Origin: LMUY01 sp965199165
GTDB lineage: Bacteria > Pseudomonadota > Alphaproteobacteria > Acetobacterales > Acetobacteraceae
Assembly (NCBI GenBank): GCA_965199165.1
Contig: OZ240681.1
Span: forward strand, 4,216,001 to 4,280,000
Direction: 5' to 3'
Length of the DNA: 64,000 nt
The notes under the pieces were generated by a model. That model was given only the letters and a program-made list of their open reading frames with translations. It had not been told where the DNA came from and did no database searches. Positions 52,209 through 61,463 of the stretch are shown here, piece by piece; the stretch's first letter is position 1; every line of letters begins with the position of its first letter. The position numbers and the translations under genes are program-made.

Positions 52209-53438
52209 TCAGATTGCGGCCAGCAGCACGCCTCCGGCCGATGTCACTAGAACCACGATCCACGGCGCGACCTTCCAGACCGTCAGCAGCACGAAGGCGG
52301 TCAGAGCGATCGCGAAGTCCCGCGGGTTCAGCACTGCGCCGGTCCACACGGGGTCGTAAAGGGCTGCGCCGAGCACGCCGACCACGGCCGCGTTCGCCCC
52401 GCGCATCGCCGCCTGGGCGGAGGGCCGGGACCGGAACCCGTCCCAGAACGGCAGGCAGCCGTAGAGAAGCAGCATGCCAGGGAGCGACAGGGCGACCAGG
52501 GCCACGACGCCGCCGACAATTCCGCCGGGGCCGACCCGGGAAACGGCACCAAGGTAGCCCGCGAACGTGAACAGAGGTCCGGGAACGGCCTGGGCCGCAC
52601 CGTATCCGGCGAGGAACCCGCCGGGGGTGACCCACCCGGGATCGACGACCGCTGAACGGAGAAGCGGCAGCACCACATGGCCGCCGCCGAAAACCAGGCT
52701 CCCTGAGCGGTAGAAGGCATCGAACAATGCACGCGTGCCGGGCGCGGACGCCGCCCTGTCGACCAGCGGCGGCAGAAGGAGCAGAGTGGCGAACAGCACG
52801 AGTGAGACCGCGCCCGCCCGGCGCGACACCGTGAAGGCGGAATGCCCGAGGGGTGTCGCGGTAATGCCTCGGCAAAGGATCAGGCCCGCGGCGCTCCCGA
52901 GTGCGATCGACAGGATCTGGCCGGAAGATCCGCTGATGAAGACCACGAGCGCCACGGAGGCCGCCGCGATCGAGGCGCGCGTCCTGTCGGGTGCCAGGGT
53001 GCGAGCCATGCCCCAGACCGCCTGCGCGACGACGGCGACTGCCACCAGCTTCAGCCCGTGCAGCAGCCCGGTCCCGAGCGGTCCGGAGAAGGCCGAGACA
53101 CCGTAGGCGAAGGCCAGGAGCAGCACCGCCGACGGCAGCGTGAAGGCTGTCCAGGCGGCGATGCCGCCGAGCAGGCCGCCGCCGCGGAGTACCCCGAGCG
53201 CGACACCGACTTGGCTGGAGGCGGGACCGGGCAGGAACTGGCAGAGAGCGACCAGGTCGGCAAACCCGGCCTCGTCGATCCAGCGGCGGCGGGTCACGAG
53301 GTCGGCGCGGAAGTAGCCGATATGGGCGACCGGGCCGCCGAAGGATGTCAGACCCAGGCGGAGGAAGGCCAGGAAGACCTCCGAAGCGGAGCCTTGCCGC
53401 TCTGCAGTTATCTCGCTCTCGCCGCTGTCCAGGAACAT
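52209..53438 (-). CDS. chrA: ChrA-family chromate transporter
   Basis: A 409-residue long-chain ChrA with two homologous halves. The first starts FLAFLRLGLTSFGGPVAHIG and has CQFLPGPASSQVGVALG; the second repeats FYRSGSLVFGGGHVVLPLLR and GYGAAQAVPGPLFTFAGYLG. The FGGP and PGP motifs in each half are the family signature. It exports chromate, using sulfate-like chemistry, which suits the nearby sulfur-oxyanion genes. Stand-alone gene on the minus strand. Confidence 0.92.
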   Translation of the reverse strand: MFLDSGESEITAERQGSASEVFLAFLRLGLTSFGGPVAHIGYFRADLVTRRRWIDEAGFADLVALCQFLPGPASSQVGVALGVLRGGGLLGGIAAWTAFTLPSAVLLLAFAYGVSAFSGPLGTGLLHGLKLVAVAVVAQAVWGMARTLAPDRTRASIAAASVALVVFISGSSGQILSIALGSAAGLILCRGITATPLGHSAFTVSRRAGAVSLVLFATLLLLPPLVDRAASAPGTRALFDAFYRSGSLVFGGGHVVLPLLRSAVVDPGWVTPGGFLAGYGAAQAVPGPLFTFAGYLGAVSRVGPGGIVGGVVALVALSLPGMLLLYGCLPFWDGFRSRPSAQAAMRGANAAVVGVLGAALYDPVWTGAVLNPRDFAIALTAFVLLTVWKVAPWIVVLVTSAGGVLLAAI

Positions 53439-53637
53439 CTAGTCGGGTCTTCCGCAGAGATGGCTCGTCAGATTGAACAACAGGCCCCCTCCCGGAGATA
53501 GGGAACGCAAGACCCAAGTTCCCAAGCATGGGATGACGGCATCAGCCTGCGTCGTTGGACGGCGGCGACGCTCAGCACCGTGACGACGTGGATATTGCCA
53601 AGTCCGTTCCGTCCCCTTATCCGCGCTGGCCGACCAG
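53439..53637. other. Intergenic stretch upstream of the truncated SRAP region
   Basis: No coding frame that I can support. It includes the chrA promoter region, and a purine-rich spacer towards the small ORF at 53638. Confidence 0.3.
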
Positions 53638-53772
53638 ATGACGACGGGTATTGAAGAGATGCACGAGGGTATCGCCGAGACGAGCGACAAGGGGAAGCCC
53701 ACGCTGCGGCGGATACTGGCGACGCCCCAAAGGGTGCTGGACGAGGTTCAGAAGGTGCAGGGAGCGAGCTAG
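53638..53772 (+). CDS. Possible small protein (44 aa)
   Basis: A short frame MTTGIEEMHEGIAETSDKGK followed by PTLRRILATPQRVLDEVQKV, helical and charged, ending 70 bases before the truncated SRAP gene. The in-frame sequence upstream has no ATG but stays open for about 55 bases, so it may be the tail of a larger lost gene. Unrecognised. Confidence 0.3.
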   Translation: MTTGIEEMHEGIAETSDKGKPTLRRILATPQRVLDEVQKVQGAS

Positions 53773-53842
53773 GCATCCAGCAACCCGGTTGAGCCGGATG
53801 CGGTTCAGGTGCAGTGCCTTGCCCCCGGCTATGGAGACCTGG

Positions 53843-54132
53843 ATGTGCAATCTCTATGCCGTTACCAAGGGCCAGCAGGCCATGCGAGACGTGACCCGCG
53901 CCATGACCGACCGCACCGGCAACCTTCCTCCGCTGCCCGACATCTTCCCCGACTACCCGGCGCCCACTGTCCGAAACACGCCGGACGGCCGCGAGTTGAC
54001 GATGGCTCGGTGGGGCATGCCGTCACCGGCGGCAGTCGTCAGGGGCAAGAACTCCGACCCGGTCGTCACCAACGTCCGCAACGTCTCCTTCCCGCACTGG
54101 CGCAGGTGGCTGGGTGCGGAGAGCTGTTGCGT
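53843..54132 (+). pseudogene. SRAP gene (MCNLY type) truncated next to qatD
   Basis: The first 96 codons are intact and nearly identical in sequence to the SRAP gene at 39.4 kb: MCNLYAVTKGQQAM, LPPLPDIFPDYPAPTVRNT, ARWGMPSPAAVVRGKN and HWRRWLGAESCCV. Just after the codons for ESCCV similarity stops, at about 54132, and the sequence becomes the 3' flank of qatD. The catalytic His and C-terminal half are missing. The sharp break shows that the Qat operon, or a deletion next to it, joined here. Confidence 0.82.
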
Positions 54133-54156
54133 TTACGGTGCCCGACGGGCAGGGAC

Positions 54157-54921
54157 CTACAGCTCCGGCGGTTCACCACCAACGCTGCTGGACACAAGGC
54201 GTCTGAAGTTGGCGATGACGAGGGTACACGCTTCTGCCGCCGTGCAGTTCCATGTCGAAGAAAGGCCTTCGATGGCCTTGGTCACCTCGGCCGCACGCAG
54301 AGGTCGCCGTTGGGTCGTGCCAAATGGACCATCGGTCTCGGTCAATACGCGGTCGGGCGGCATGGCAGCGACGGCATCCCGGCCGCGCTGGCTGTTGATC
54401 ATCGGAGGGCCTACGGAAAACCAGCAGCCAACCGAGACAGCTCGCTCCAATTCTGCCTTGGAGCCAGTGAACCAGTGTAGGACGGCGACCCCCGCCCCTG
54501 GATGGCGTTCTAGCATGTCAATAACGTCGCTTGCCGCCCGTCGGCTGTGGATAGTCATGATGCGGCCACCGGCCTTCGCGGAGAGGTCAAGGACCCGGTC
54601 GAAGACACGAACCTGCTCCCGCCAGTGCGGCTTGCTTTCGGGTGTGCCATCAAGGCCGACTTCGCCGACGTATTTCGTCTCGGGGAGTATGGCCTCGAAT
54701 AACGAGAGTTCCTTTATTCGTTGGTGTGCAATCTGGGGGTGAAAACCAAGCGATGTCCGAATGCGCGGTAGCCCTTTGGAAAGCGCAAGTGTGCCTCGCC
54801 AGGCTTTGGGCGTCGTCGTGACCGAGAGGACGTACGCTCCAGTGTCATTGCAGGCCGAGACCGCGGCAGCCGGATCCGGATACAGGTCGAGATGGCAGTG
54901 AAGGTCGACCAGCAGGCTCAC
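54157..54921 (-). CDS. qatD: QatD, TatD-family nuclease
   Basis: A 254-residue TatD-like metallo-hydrolase, the nuclease of the QatABCD anti-phage system. Metal ligands lie in LVDLHCHLDLYP (His8, His10), YVGEVGLDGTPESK (Glu), HSRRAASDV and LTETDGPFG (Asp). GTG start overlaps the qatC stop as GTGA, so translation is coupled. It is the last gene of the operon and ends 24 bases from the breakpoint of the truncated SRAP gene. Confidence 0.93.
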   Translation of the reverse strand: MSLLVDLHCHLDLYPDPAAAVSACNDTGAYVLSVTTTPKAWRGTLALSKGLPRIRTSLGFHPQIAHQRIKELSLFEAILPETKYVGEVGLDGTPESKPHWREQVRVFDRVLDLSAKAGGRIMTIHSRRAASDVIDMLERHPGAGVAVLHWFTGSKAELERAVSVGCWFSVGPPMINSQRGRDAVAAMPPDRVLTETDGPFGTTQRRPLRAAEVTKAIEGLSSTWNCTAAEACTLVIANFRRLVSSSVGGEPPEL

Positions 54922-56249
54922 AGCGACAATATCCCGACGTGGTCGAGGTAGGCAGCCACTTCGGCCATGCCTCTGCTCGCGACATCGAACAGTTCATCGC
55001 GTGCGGCCCGCACTGGCGGAAGTGGGCCCGACTGCGCAACCCACTCCTTGATGTCGCGTGTGGCGAGGCTCCGAGCGGCCAAGACCATCCCCACGAGGTC
55101 GTCCCTGGAATCCTCGTGTTCCATGACATAGGCCAAGTTCGCGGCCAAGGGATTATAGGCGGTCGGGTCTTGCATCTTGGCGCAATGGAATGCTGCACGG
55201 CGGATCAGGCAGGGGACGCAGCGTCCGCATTGCATGCGGGAACGCTTCCACTTGCCGCAGGAGACGGTCTGGCCAGCCACCGCCAGCAAGGTTGGCTGGT
55301 CTCTGCAAGCCTTGAGCATCTCCCCCTTCGTCATCAGGTCGTATGGCCCAGTGCGGATGCTCACTGGCAGCTCGACATCGTTCAGCAGGCGCTGCACCAG
55401 ACCCAGGAAATGCGGATGGGTGGTCCGCGTGCTCAGTGAGCCTATCCGGCGTCGCGTGAGCGGTGGGTTCAAGGCGATGAGGCCGTTCTCCGGGACGTGT
55501 AGGGACACTGGACCGGCGGCAAGCCCGCGGGCAGCCATGGTGGCAGCGACGAGCGTCCCGTATGCAAGGAAGTTGAAGCTACGGGTCCTCATCTGCACAT
55601 CGTTGAGGCTATCGAGCTTGGACACAGGATTTACCATGGCTGCGAACTGGGAGACCGCTGCGGGAAGCTGGCCTCGGATTAGGCCCTGGCGCCGGGCGTC
55701 ACCGCTGTAGGAGTGGCTGATCAACACCGGCCGTTGACCAGTACTCAGCAGGTCCAAGACGCCGATTGCGCTGTCCAGGCCTCCCGAAAACAAGCTCACG
55801 CAATCATGGCCTTCGAGCCGCGTGAGATAGCCACGAACCTGTGGTGCAGGAGGACGCGGTCCATCGTCCATGAAGGTAAACGACCAGATGTCGCCGCTGA
55901 GGAAGTTCAGGGCAGCCCGCAAAATCGGCGTCGCTTTCCGCCAGCGTGCCGGGTCCGCCAGGGGGATCTCGAGGTCCAGCACCCGTGACCAGCCATCCGG
56001 TGCCTGCTTGCGGTCGACGAACGTATCGGCAGCCGTGACTGCCATTGCGATGGTCAGGAAGTCGAAGGCCACCACGTCGGCCGGAGTGCCCAGGCGACGG
56101 ACCGCTGAGGTGACGGGTCCGCCGACGCAAGCGGTTCCTTGTCCCGGCGGCCGCCGTCCATACAGGAGCACCGGGACGATGCCGCTGGAGTTGCCATGGC
56201 TTCCAGAAGGCAGCCGATCGGCGTCGTCGTCGAACACGAGGCGGGTCAT
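54918..56249 (-). CDS. qatC: QatC, QueC-like protein
   Basis: A 443-residue protein related to 7-cyano-7-deazaguanine synthase. The PP-loop ATP site is CVSLFSGGLDSAIGVLD (155-160 SGGLDS), and the zinc site is MQCGRCVPCLIRRAAFHC, close to the QueC cysteine cluster. In Qat systems this enzyme is thought to attach or transfer a modification to QatB. Start ATG overlaps the qatB stop (ATGA). The frame could be extended upstream but this would overlap qatB widely; the coupled start is preferred. Confidence 0.93.
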   Translation of the reverse strand: MTRLVFDDDADRLPSGSHGNSSGIVPVLLYGRRPPGQGTACVGGPVTSAVRRLGTPADVVAFDFLTIAMAVTAADTFVDRKQAPDGWSRVLDLEIPLADPARWRKATPILRAALNFLSGDIWSFTFMDDGPRPPAPQVRGYLTRLEGHDCVSLFSGGLDSAIGVLDLLSTGQRPVLISHSYSGDARRQGLIRGQLPAAVSQFAAMVNPVSKLDSLNDVQMRTRSFNFLAYGTLVAATMAARGLAAGPVSLHVPENGLIALNPPLTRRRIGSLSTRTTHPHFLGLVQRLLNDVELPVSIRTGPYDLMTKGEMLKACRDQPTLLAVAGQTVSCGKWKRSRMQCGRCVPCLIRRAAFHCAKMQDPTAYNPLAANLAYVMEHEDSRDDLVGMVLAARSLATRDIKEWVAQSGPLPPVRAARDELFDVASRGMAEVAAYLDHVGILSL

Positions 56250-57010
56250 GGCTCGTAGCCCTCCCATTCCGACCAGACTTCCCGGATGGCGCGGAGCTGC
56301 AGTGCCTCCATCTGCTTGCCGTCGAGCTTCTGGGCTCCCTGGGTCAGGAGAGGATTCATGTGCTTGTCGGTCACCGCGCGGATGAGCTCCTTGAGGGCCC
56401 TCTCCGCTTCTTCGAGCCTTCCAGCCGCCGCTGCTTTCGCGAAGGCGTCCCGGGAATCTAGCAGGATTTGGATGAAGATGCAGTTGCGCGTGTAGGCAAG
56501 CATCACGGCGACCAGCATGTCGTCCGTGATATGGGCAAAGTCGAACTCCTCGAGACCCTCGAGACATTCGGACAGCGCCTCCGTCATGGCCACTCTTACC
56601 CGGTCGGCATCACCCTCGATGACAGCCAGTGCGTTGACGATTGCCTCGATGGCGATATCAGTGTCGGCGCCGTCCAGGCTGGACAGGTCAACACCGGTGG
56701 CGGCACGCGCATCTCCGCCATTGCGCAAAGACGACAGGGCGTCGAAGAGCACTCCTCCGGAACGTGCCATTGCACCGAACCGGCGGGGTCCGTCCGTTGC
56801 ACCTCCAGTCGCCGTCCTTGCGTAATGACCGAGTGCCTGGCGGACATGGCGGTCGTCTCCACCAGAGACGAATTTACCCAGGTTGGTCCTGAAAGCACGA
56901 AAGCGGTCCGGTGGCGGTGGAGCCCCTGGTCCGAGTCCATCAGTATCAGCCCAGGGTGGCACCAGGGGAGAGTTCCCTCCCGGGCCCCGGCTTGAAGACG
57001 ACGTGCCCAT
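56246..57010 (-). CDS. qatB: QatB
   Basis: A 254-residue, mainly helical protein found only in Qat systems, probably the acceptor for QatC. It starts MGTSSSSRGPGGNSPLVPPW, a flexible glycine/serine-rich N-terminus in which Gly2 could be processed, and continues RFRAFRTNLGKFVSGG and LGHYARTATGGATDG, typical of QatB. Start ATG shares its A with the qatA TGA (TGATG), and its own stop overlaps qatC. Confidence 0.92.
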   Translation of the reverse strand: MGTSSSSRGPGGNSPLVPPWADTDGLGPGAPPPPDRFRAFRTNLGKFVSGGDDRHVRQALGHYARTATGGATDGPRRFGAMARSGGVLFDALSSLRNGGDARAATGVDLSSLDGADTDIAIEAIVNALAVIEGDADRVRVAMTEALSECLEGLEEFDFAHITDDMLVAVMLAYTRNCIFIQILLDSRDAFAKAAAAGRLEEAERALKELIRAVTDKHMNPLLTQGAQKLDGKQMEALQLRAIREVWSEWEGYEP

Positions 57011-58809
57011 CAGCGCCGTCCCTCCGTCTTGAACCAACGAGCGTCCTTCACAGTGACACTGAGCCATGGCGGTAGCTTCGGTCCGACTGCAGTCCGGATT
57101 AGGCCCGCCAATAGCGAACCGGCCTCAGGACTGGCATTCGCCACGAGCTGTGCCCCGACGAACCCATCAGGCTTCGAGGTCCAGTCGCCATGTTTCCTGA
57201 ATTCGGCGATGAAGCTGGCCATCACTCCGACATGCTCGGCTGACGGGATAGCGGTCACGGCCGCCTTGGCCGACGGAGAGGAGACCGACGTCGTCCGCAT
57301 CAAGACGGCAAGACCCTCGGCTGCTGCGGCCGACAACCCACCTCGCATCGCTCGGACCGGTACGGTCTCTCGGCTCAGATAGACCGCAGGCCGCAGATCC
57401 TGTCCGCCGAGCAGTGGTTCCAGCGCCACCCACTCCCGGATGAAGTCAGCCTTCGGCGCCCAGGGTTCGGGACATGCACTCCGAAACCTCTCCGGGTCTT
57501 CCCGAAGCTCCTCTAGCTGGCCTAGAACGGCTGGCTTTCCGCCAGCAGCCTCGCTGATGGCTGTATAGAGATGGCTGATGCACGCCGAGTCTGTGCAGCG
57601 CTCGAAGAGGGCCAACTTGGCAATCAGGGCCTCGTCGAACGGCATCTTCCGCAGCTTGGCAAGGCGCGTCCGCATCCGCACCACGTTCAGCATGCGCTTG
57701 ACTATGCGCGGGTTGCCTTCGATAAGCGTGGAATTGGCGAGAAGCGGCGCTATGCGGTCAGCGATCCGGAAGCCTTGGACGACTGCCTCTGGCGGGCTGC
57801 CTCCCAGGAGGAGCAGAGCCTTCTCGGTGGTAATGGGTTCATCCTTCCAGGCCTGGCGAAGACTGTCCTCGAGACCTTTGCGCAGAGCTTCCAGCGCATC
57901 TGGCTCGACTCCGTCCCCAACCCCCGCAAACAGAAGGAAGAGGTAGGCTCGCACCTCCTGGACACCTAGACGCGGAAGTCGGATGGGAACCTGGATCAGT
58001 TTGTCCAGGTAGTCGATGACGTGCCTGGCATCGAGGTCCTTGAAGAACTGCGACACCGAGTTCTTCACCATCTCCTCGTCGGCGGCGATGACGAACGCCG
58101 TCTCCTTCATGAACAGAAAGAGCCGGAGTGCTTCGAGGGTGCCAATGGTCTGGTTTGGAAGGCAGCGGTCAAGATTGTCGATGAAGACCACCAGTGTCTT
58201 GTCGAGACCGAGCAGGACCTCGCTGAACTCCTTACGAAACAGTGCAATCTGTTGCGGCGGGGTTTTCTTTTCCACCGGTTTCAGAAAGCCCTCTGTCTTT
58301 TTCTCGACATCCTCCCCGGCCTTCTTGAGGCTCTCGAAGTCGTCGGCGTCCGACTCTCCGGCGAACATGTTGGATAGGGAGTTGATGCCCTTGCTCAGCA
58401 GCCCCCCGGTGGGGACACCCATCGCCAGAGCGCCTCCCTCGGCAAGGAGACCGAGTAGTCGCATGCCGCGGACGCGCTTGCCCAGCTTTGTCGCCTTGGC
58501 GAACAGGCTCTCGTTCCCCACAGCCGCTGTTTCGAGTTCGGATGCTATGACCTCCATCAAGGCCGCGCGGGAGTCGTCGAACCCCTGATATAGCCAGGCA
58601 TCGAAGCGGATCACGATGAATTCAGTCTGTGCCGATGCCAGCAGGTCGGACTCAATCAGGTTCAAAAGCGTCGACTTGCCTGTGCCCCATGTGCCAAATA
58701 TGCCCACGGACACTGGCCGCATCAGGGGATTGCGGATGACATCGACGGCAAGCTCGGCAACCTCAGAATAGTTTAGGAAATCGGTCTTGGTCTCGATATC
58801 CGCCCACAT
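57010..58809 (-). CDS. qatA: QatA, KAP-family P-loop ATPase
   Basis: A 599-residue KAP NTPase and first gene of the Qat operon. Walker A is VGIFGTWGTGKSTLLNLIES (39-46) and Walker B TLVVFIDNLDRCLPNQ (Asp211). Between them a hydrophobic stretch at about 115-145 (LGLLAEGGALAMGVPTGG) is the membrane-associated insert usual in KAP proteins. The C-terminal part is helical. A GAGG Shine-Dalgarno lies about 11 bases before the ATG. Transcription probably starts in the 140-base region to the right. Confidence 0.93.
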   Translation of the reverse strand: MWADIETKTDFLNYSEVAELAVDVIRNPLMRPVSVGIFGTWGTGKSTLLNLIESDLLASAQTEFIVIRFDAWLYQGFDDSRAALMEVIASELETAAVGNESLFAKATKLGKRVRGMRLLGLLAEGGALAMGVPTGGLLSKGINSLSNMFAGESDADDFESLKKAGEDVEKKTEGFLKPVEKKTPPQQIALFRKEFSEVLLGLDKTLVVFIDNLDRCLPNQTIGTLEALRLFLFMKETAFVIAADEEMVKNSVSQFFKDLDARHVIDYLDKLIQVPIRLPRLGVQEVRAYLFLLFAGVGDGVEPDALEALRKGLEDSLRQAWKDEPITTEKALLLLGGSPPEAVVQGFRIADRIAPLLANSTLIEGNPRIVKRMLNVVRMRTRLAKLRKMPFDEALIAKLALFERCTDSACISHLYTAISEAAGGKPAVLGQLEELREDPERFRSACPEPWAPKADFIREWVALEPLLGGQDLRPAVYLSRETVPVRAMRGGLSAAAAEGLAVLMRTTSVSSPSAKAAVTAIPSAEHVGVMASFIAEFRKHGDWTSKPDGFVGAQLVANASPEAGSLLAGLIRTAVGPKLPPWLSVTVKDARWFKTEGRR

Positions 58810-58948
58810 TGTCCAGCGACCTCTTCTTGCAGCCCAAACCCCAGCCCCAATCCCGCATCTGAGTACTAAAGGCTTGGCAGCCTAGCAGAAATCTCTCGCT
58901 GCGGAACGACTATTCACGCTGTGGGTGGCTCTACTCTCGAGGCCATTC

Positions 58949-59098
58949 TCAGTTTCTTTCGTCAAGCCAGCCCAGCATCGTCCGCAACGCCCTAGGCACA
59001 GACAGAACCCTGCCGCCGGGCAGCAGCAGCAGGGTGCCGTCATCAGCCTCCCTCACGATGCTCACGGCCCCGGCCGACACGGCGTGCAGCTGGCCGTC
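58949..59098 (-). pseudogene. C-terminal remnant of an unknown protein
   Basis: A 49-codon frame without start: DGQLHAVSAGAVSIVREADD followed by GTLLLLPGGRVLSVPRALRT and MLGWLDERN. The sequence is clearly protein-like, but a TAG stands directly before it and the IS21 remnant begins about 25 bases upstream, which suggests that the rest was lost with the IS insertion. Confidence 0.35.
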
Positions 59099-59124
59099 CT
59101 AATCATGCAGGATGCGACCGAGGC

Positions 59125-60599
59125 TTAGGACAGAGCGCCAATCTCGACCGCCCGGTGGCTGGCTGCCTCCACCCGGCTGGCGTCCAGGCCGCGGAACAGC
59201 CGCAGGATCCCAAGGCAGGTGCGCAGCCCTGCTCGGGGTGCGGGCGCTGCGCCATGACCGCGATGATTAGCGCCTCCGTGGCGGGCCCGATGCCGCGGGC
59301 GTCGCGTTGCAGGCGCTCCGGCGTCCATTCGGCATAACGCCGGTTTGCACAGGGCATGTGCTCGGGCTGGGTGCCGTGACGCGGGCCGCCATAGCGCCGG
59401 GCATGAGCTGCGACGCGCTTGCCGCGATGGAACACCTCGATCGTGCGCTGTGTCGCCCGGGTGTCGACCTGCTCGCGAATCAGCGCGCTCGGCGCCGAGT
59501 AGAAAAAGCCCTGCACCTCGACGTGGTAGTCGATGCGGACGCGAGCCAAATGCCACTCGGCATATTCGAAGTCGTCCTGCGGCAGCCCCCGCACCACTGG
59601 TTGCTCGATCGCCTCGAACAGCTGACGGCGGCTGATGCCCAGGCGGCGCATCTCGCGGCTGTTCATCCGCTCCACCGCGATGGCGATGGCGGCATTGCGC
59701 TCGGCCAGGCAGAAGAACGTCACGTTGCGCAGGCGGCTGACGATGTAGGACTGGGCGAACCGCACCCCGGCCTCACCGCCGCCTTGTCGCGCGGGCGTCC
59801 GGGCCGGGCGGAACCAGCAAAGGTTCCGTCAGCGAAGCTGATGGAAAGCTGGTGGAGGGGGCAGGATGCCGACGCCGTAATGCGACGCCATCGCGCCGTA
59901 GCTGCGGTTCACCTCCGGGTCGTAGAACGACGCCTTGTGGATGGCGCTCTTGAGGGTGTCCGGCACCAGCAGCCGCGGAACCACGCCCCAGAACCGGAAC
60001 ATGCGCACGTGGGCGCCACTCCAGTCCGGCAGCGTCTGCGTCCAGGTCGCCTCAGCGTAGGTCAGGCTGCACGCGTCCAGCACGGCGACGAAGATCTCCG
60101 CCGTGCTCACCGCGCCCGTGACCGGGGCGGTGATCGGCACCAGCTTGCCGGAGTAGTCGACGAACGCCTTGTGCCCGGCCTCGTGCTGCTGACGCATGGT
60201 GGGCGACAGCCGCCGCTCGAACTCGCCGAACAGCTGGCAGAACCGGCTCTAGGCATAACCCTCCGGGTGAACCGCCCGATACTCCTCCCACAGCACCAGC
60301 AGGTTGACGCCGGGCCGCTTGAGCTCGCGCACCAGGGCCGCCCAGTCAGGCTCGGCGTGATACTGCGCCCCCGCTCGTACACTTGCGTTGACGAACAGCC
60401 GCGCCATCAGGCTGTCCTCGGTCACGTCTGCCGCCAGCGGCCAGACGATCCCCGCCGCAGACGCCCGGCTCAGGTATTCGCGCACTGTGCTCGGCGCCAC
60501 GCCCAGTTCGCGCGCGATCGCCCGTGTGCTCGCCCGGGCGCCAAAGCGCATCGTCAACAACTGCTTGATCCGCCGCATAGACAGCCTCTGTGTCGGCAT
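59125..60599 (-). pseudogene. istA: istA transposase pseudogene (IS21 family)
   Basis: The N-terminus MPTQRLSMRRIKQLLTMRFG and HTH RAIARELGVAPSTVREYLSR lead to the catalytic rve domain: HEAGHKAFVDYSGKLVPITA, FVAVLDACSLTYAEATWTQT. An in-frame TAG stands at about 60249 where family members have Tyr (GYAYSRF). The frame breaks again near 59830 after FYDPEVNRSYGAMASHYGVG, and near 59220 after RPHPEQG. The last segment ends GILRLFRGLDASRVEAASHR. At least three lesions make it non-functional. Confidence 0.82.
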
Positions 60600-60694
60600 C
60601 CCGCCCCTCCATCGATTGCGATGGCGGCCCTGGAAGCCAGGTCATCGATGACCGCGAGACAATCCTCTCCCCGGATGCCCCCTACCCAGACAGG

Positions 60695-60788
60695 GTGGGC
60701 GGCTTGAGATTAAAACGGTGGGCGACATCACGTCAGAACGATGGGCGGCATGAGATTGGAATAGGTGGGCGGCTTACGTCGGAATCCG
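60695..60788. repeat. Four tandem 23-24-bp IS21 end repeats
   Basis: Repeat units start at 60695, 60718, 60741 and 60765, each with GTGGGCG or ATGGGCG followed by a GCTTGAGATT- or CATCACGTC-like core. They lie just upstream of the istA start and match the multiple IstA binding sites of IS21 elements. The sequence differs from the 21-bp repeats bounding the dinB element, so two different element families are involved. Confidence 0.7.
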
Positions 60789-60959
60789 CACGCGTCCTGA
60801 CAAGGCTTGACCTCCTCGGGCATCAGCAGGCTACTCCAGAGCCTTCGTTCTCGAGTTCCGTATCAACCTCAGAAAGCTCCATCCTGCGGCGGGTAGATGA
60901 GGCTTGCGAGGTTTTTGGTGGGCTTGTCGAACCAGCGCATCTGCTCCGATGACAGCCGG

Positions 60960-61463
60960 TTACTCCGGCGGCCGGGCCCACGGTAAGACTCGCAAGGAAC
61001 GCTGACGCCTCTCCAACGAGAGGTCCCGACGAACGAGGGTTCGGAGCTCACCCGAGCATTCGGCAATCAAGAGCTGGCCATGGTCTAGCACCTGGAACCA
61101 GTCGGTCAGGTCGGACATCGTCAGGTCGCTCACGAGATTGTCCAACAGAAATCTCGATTGCTCTGGGAGAAGCCAGCTTTCTCCGACAAGGCGACGTTGC
61201 AAGCTTGTCTTTGCAACCTGGTACTCCTGCGACATCGTCGTCTGCATTTCTGACGGGATTTCATGGTCTCGCTCGAGGGCATCCATATGCCGGTCGAACC
61301 AGCTTCCCATGTTGAACAATGCCTCGAAGATTGCGGTATAGGCTGCGGCCTTACGATCCCAAACCTTCTCCCGTCGAGAGCGGTTCAAAGCGAAGAACGA
61401 TGTCAGCCACGCAGCCAGCACCGCCACGATGAAAGCCTGGAGCAGTTGTAAGACACTCCACAT
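60960..61463 (-). CDS. Hypothetical protein with N-terminal membrane anchor
   Basis: A 167-residue protein: one membrane helix (VLQLLQAFIVAVLAAWLTSF) and a cytoplasmic helical domain beginning NRSRREKVWDRKAAAYTAIF. The RREKVWDRKxxAYTxIFEAL pattern recurs in many hypothetical proteins of Proteobacteria that sit in accessory regions. Start ATG follows GGGAGA by eight bases. No catalytic motif. It stands alone between the IS21 repeats and a gene-poor stretch. Confidence 0.7.
   Translation of the reverse strand: MWSVLQLLQAFIVAVLAAWLTSFFALNRSRREKVWDRKAAAYTAIFEALFNMGSWFDRHMDALERDHEIPSEMQTTMSQEYQVAKTSLQRRLVGESWLLPEQSRFLLDNLVSDLTMSDLTDWFQVLDHGQLLIAECSGELRTLVRRDLSLERRQRSLRVLPWARPPE

Larger units (their letters stand above)
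59125..60788 (-). mobile_element. Remnant of an IS21-family insertion sequence
   Basis: Consists of a decayed istA gene and, upstream of it, four tandem copies of a 23-24-bp repeat (GTGGGCGGCTTGAGATTAAA pattern) that serve as transposase-binding sites in the left end of IS21 elements. The istB helper gene and the opposite terminus are missing, so the element is dead. Confidence 0.75.

Noticed and set aside
59307..60707. 466-codon plus-strand frame
   Set aside because: Antisense to the istA pseudogene; not protein-like.
60693..60790. Interpretation of the four 23-bp repeats as iterons of a replication origin
   Set aside because: They lie directly upstream of an istA pseudogene and fit IS21 end repeats; no replication initiator gene is near.
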